In this document: positions 5,256 through 6,425 of the stretch, one piece after another | Layout of the letters: each line of letters opens with the position of its first letter | Position numbering within the stretch: position 1 is the first letter of the stretch | From: Acidobacteriota bacterium | GTDB lineage: Bacteria > Acidobacteriota > Terriglobia > UBA7540 | Assembly (NCBI GenBank): GCA_021828245.1 | Contig: JAKASC010000141.1 | Location: 1 to 6,425, forward strand | Length of the DNA stretch: 6,425 nt | Direction: 5' to 3' | Translations under genes and position numbers: made by a program | Notes under the pieces: model-generated | Told to the model about the DNA's origin: nothing | The model's database searches: none | The model's input: the letters and a program-made list of their open reading frames with translations, nothing else

Positions 5256-6425
5256 TCACGCTCCGGCGTCCTCGGCTGCGCGCGCGCCGACAGCCACTGC
5301 ATTCCTCCACACCACCCCGACCGCGAGGATAATCCCCACCGCCTGGACCGCGATGACCGAGGCCGCCGGGCCGAGATAGGACCAAGCGCAGGCCCCGCCA
5401 AAGCTGAGCAATATCCCCACCAGCGACTCGCCAAGAACAATGCGAGAATACGTCTTGTCCAATCCCGCGACCAAGAGGAACTGTAGCCGCAGGATGTTGG
5501 CATTTCCGAGGACCACGCCAACCAGCAGGAGCCGGAACGCCAGAACCGCCGTTGGGGAATCGGTCCCCGCCATAAGGCGAACCACGAAGGGCGCCACCCA
5601 AAAGGCAACCAGCGCCAGAACGGTCCAGACCATCGTTACGAGCCTTTGGAGCGCAGCCATCACCTGGAAGGCTTTTGTGCGGCTCCTGACGTAGAGCTCC
5701 GCCAGGCGAGGGTAAATGGCTTGCTGCAAGGGAACCATTCCAAACGAGTATGCCACTCCGGTCAGCCTCTCGGCAAGAGCGTAAGCTCCGGTGATCGCCG
5801 GCGCGGCGAAAAGGCCAACCGCAAATATCCGCGTGGAACCATATCCGGTGATCGCGGCATTGGAGACGAAGACGTGCCATCCCTTCCTGAATTGCCCCCA
5901 GACCTCCTCCAATCGCGGAATTATAATTCCAACACCGATCCGCCGGATGGCGATCACGGCTCCGACAGCGCCGGCGATGATGACGCCTACCGAATTGACG
6001 AGCGGAACGTAGAGATACTGCGAAGAGTGCCGAATAAAGACGAACAGCAGCAGCGTGAATAGGAGGCGATCCACGAAGCCCAGCACGGCGATGTACTTCA
6101 TTTCCTCTATGCCCTGAAAGAACCACACGGGGAACAAGGCATTGCCGGGGACGCTGCCGAACGCGAAGAGATAAAGAGGCCAGTCGCGGCTGAACCTGGG
6201 AACCGCAAGGACAATCGCCACCAGGACCCCTAGCGAGACGAGGACCAATAAGGCCTTGGCGAACATTACGGAGAAAAAGATTTTGGACACGCTGCGTGGG
6301 TCACCCCGGTGCTGCGCAATATCGCGCGTCGCCGTGAAGTTGAACCCGTAATCTGTCAAAGTGACAAGGTAGGCTACGAGCGCCTGAGCGAAGGCGATGA
6401 GGCCATAATTGGCGAAACCCACAAC
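5256..6425 (-). CDS. wzx: Wzx-type polysaccharide flippase, N-terminus cut off by window edge
   Basis: 389 residues of an integral inner-membrane protein of the polysaccharide biosynthesis/MOP exporter group. Such proteins flip undecaprenyl-linked repeat units to the periplasmic face. The visible start, VGFANYGLIAFAQALVAYL, followed by LTDYGFNFTATRDIA, is the family's first conserved region, so roughly 20-30 residues, including the first helix, lie beyond the window. About eleven further hydrophobic segments can be counted, for example FAKALLVLVSLGVLVAIVL, DRLLFTLLLFVFI, NSVGVIIAGAVGAVIAI, WTVLALVAFWVAPFVV, LLLVGVVLGNANIL and AVQAVGIILAVGVVW. Between them lie Arg-containing loops such as ARDIAQHRGD-like and YPRLAELYVRSRTK. 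The gene ends at TGA 5256, 26 bp before the preferred glycosyltransferase start, and is the first visible gene of the minus operon. The symbol is assigned by family and not by a specific serotype. Confidence 0.9.
   Translation of the reverse strand, partial: VVGFANYGLIAFAQALVAYLVTLTDYGFNFTATRDIAQHRGDPRSVSKIFFSVMFAKALLVLVSLGVLVAIVLAVPRFSRDWPLYLFAFGSVPGNALFPVWFFQGIEEMKYIAVLGFVDRLLFTLLLFVFIRHSSQYLYVPLVNSVGVIIAGAVGAVIAIRRIGVGIIIPRLEEVWGQFRKGWHVFVSNAAITGYGSTRIFAVGLFAAPAITGAYALAERLTGVAYSFGMVPLQQAIYPRLAELYVRSRTKAFQVMAALQRLVTMVWTVLALVAFWVAPFVVRLMAGTDSPTAVLAFRLLLVGVVLGNANILRLQFLLVAGLDKTYSRIVLGESLVGILLSFGGACAWSYLGPAASVIAVQAVGIILAVGVVWRNAVAVGARAAEDAGA

Overview
This window carries part of a bacterial surface-polysaccharide (O-antigen or exopolysaccharide type) locus. 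Base composition is moderately high in G+C, genes are tightly packed, and Shine-Dalgarno sites are clear. TTG is the preferred start for three of the seven genes. The organism cannot be named from this alone. A soil or sediment Gram-negative such as an Acidobacteriota member would fit, but that is a low-confidence guess.

Layout. The left part reads on the + strand: the last ~131 codons of an unrecognised protein (1-398), then a complete AGE-family (N-acylglucosamine 2-epimerase-like) sugar epimerase (444-1643). A 247-bp convergent intergenic region (1644-1890) holds several inverted repeats. The clearest is a 13-bp bulged stem-loop at 1803-1867. A weaker hairpin with a T-run at 1656-1695 could end the opposing operon.

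The right part is a single minus-strand operon, read from the right edge leftward. It contains a Wzx-type flippase (5' end cut off by the window edge), a DXD glycosyltransferase of the Gly_transf_sug/GT32 type, a class I SAM-dependent methyltransferase (Methyltransf_24-like), a ~158-aa unrecognised protein whose frame is broken by a one-base shift at a C5/G5 run, and a short-type GDP-mannose 4,6-dehydratase (gmd). Gaps are small: 26 bp, ~60 bp, 18 bp and 67 bp.

How they may work together (inference). Gmd makes GDP-4-keto-6-deoxy-D-mannose, the precursor of GDP-fucose, GDP-rhamnose or related 6-deoxyhexoses. The glycosyltransferase adds a sugar to a lipid-linked repeat unit, the methyltransferase may methylate a sugar or cap the chain, and the flippase moves the lipid-linked unit across the inner membrane. 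The reductase needed after Gmd is not in the window. The + strand epimerase could supply a 2-epimerised hexose or N-acetylhexosamine, but its link to the operon rests only on adjacency.

No tRNA, rRNA, CRISPR array, transposase or phage gene was seen. The most useful new observations are the frameshifted gene, which is easily missed because neither half looks like a complete gene, and the stem-loop in the convergent intergenic region.
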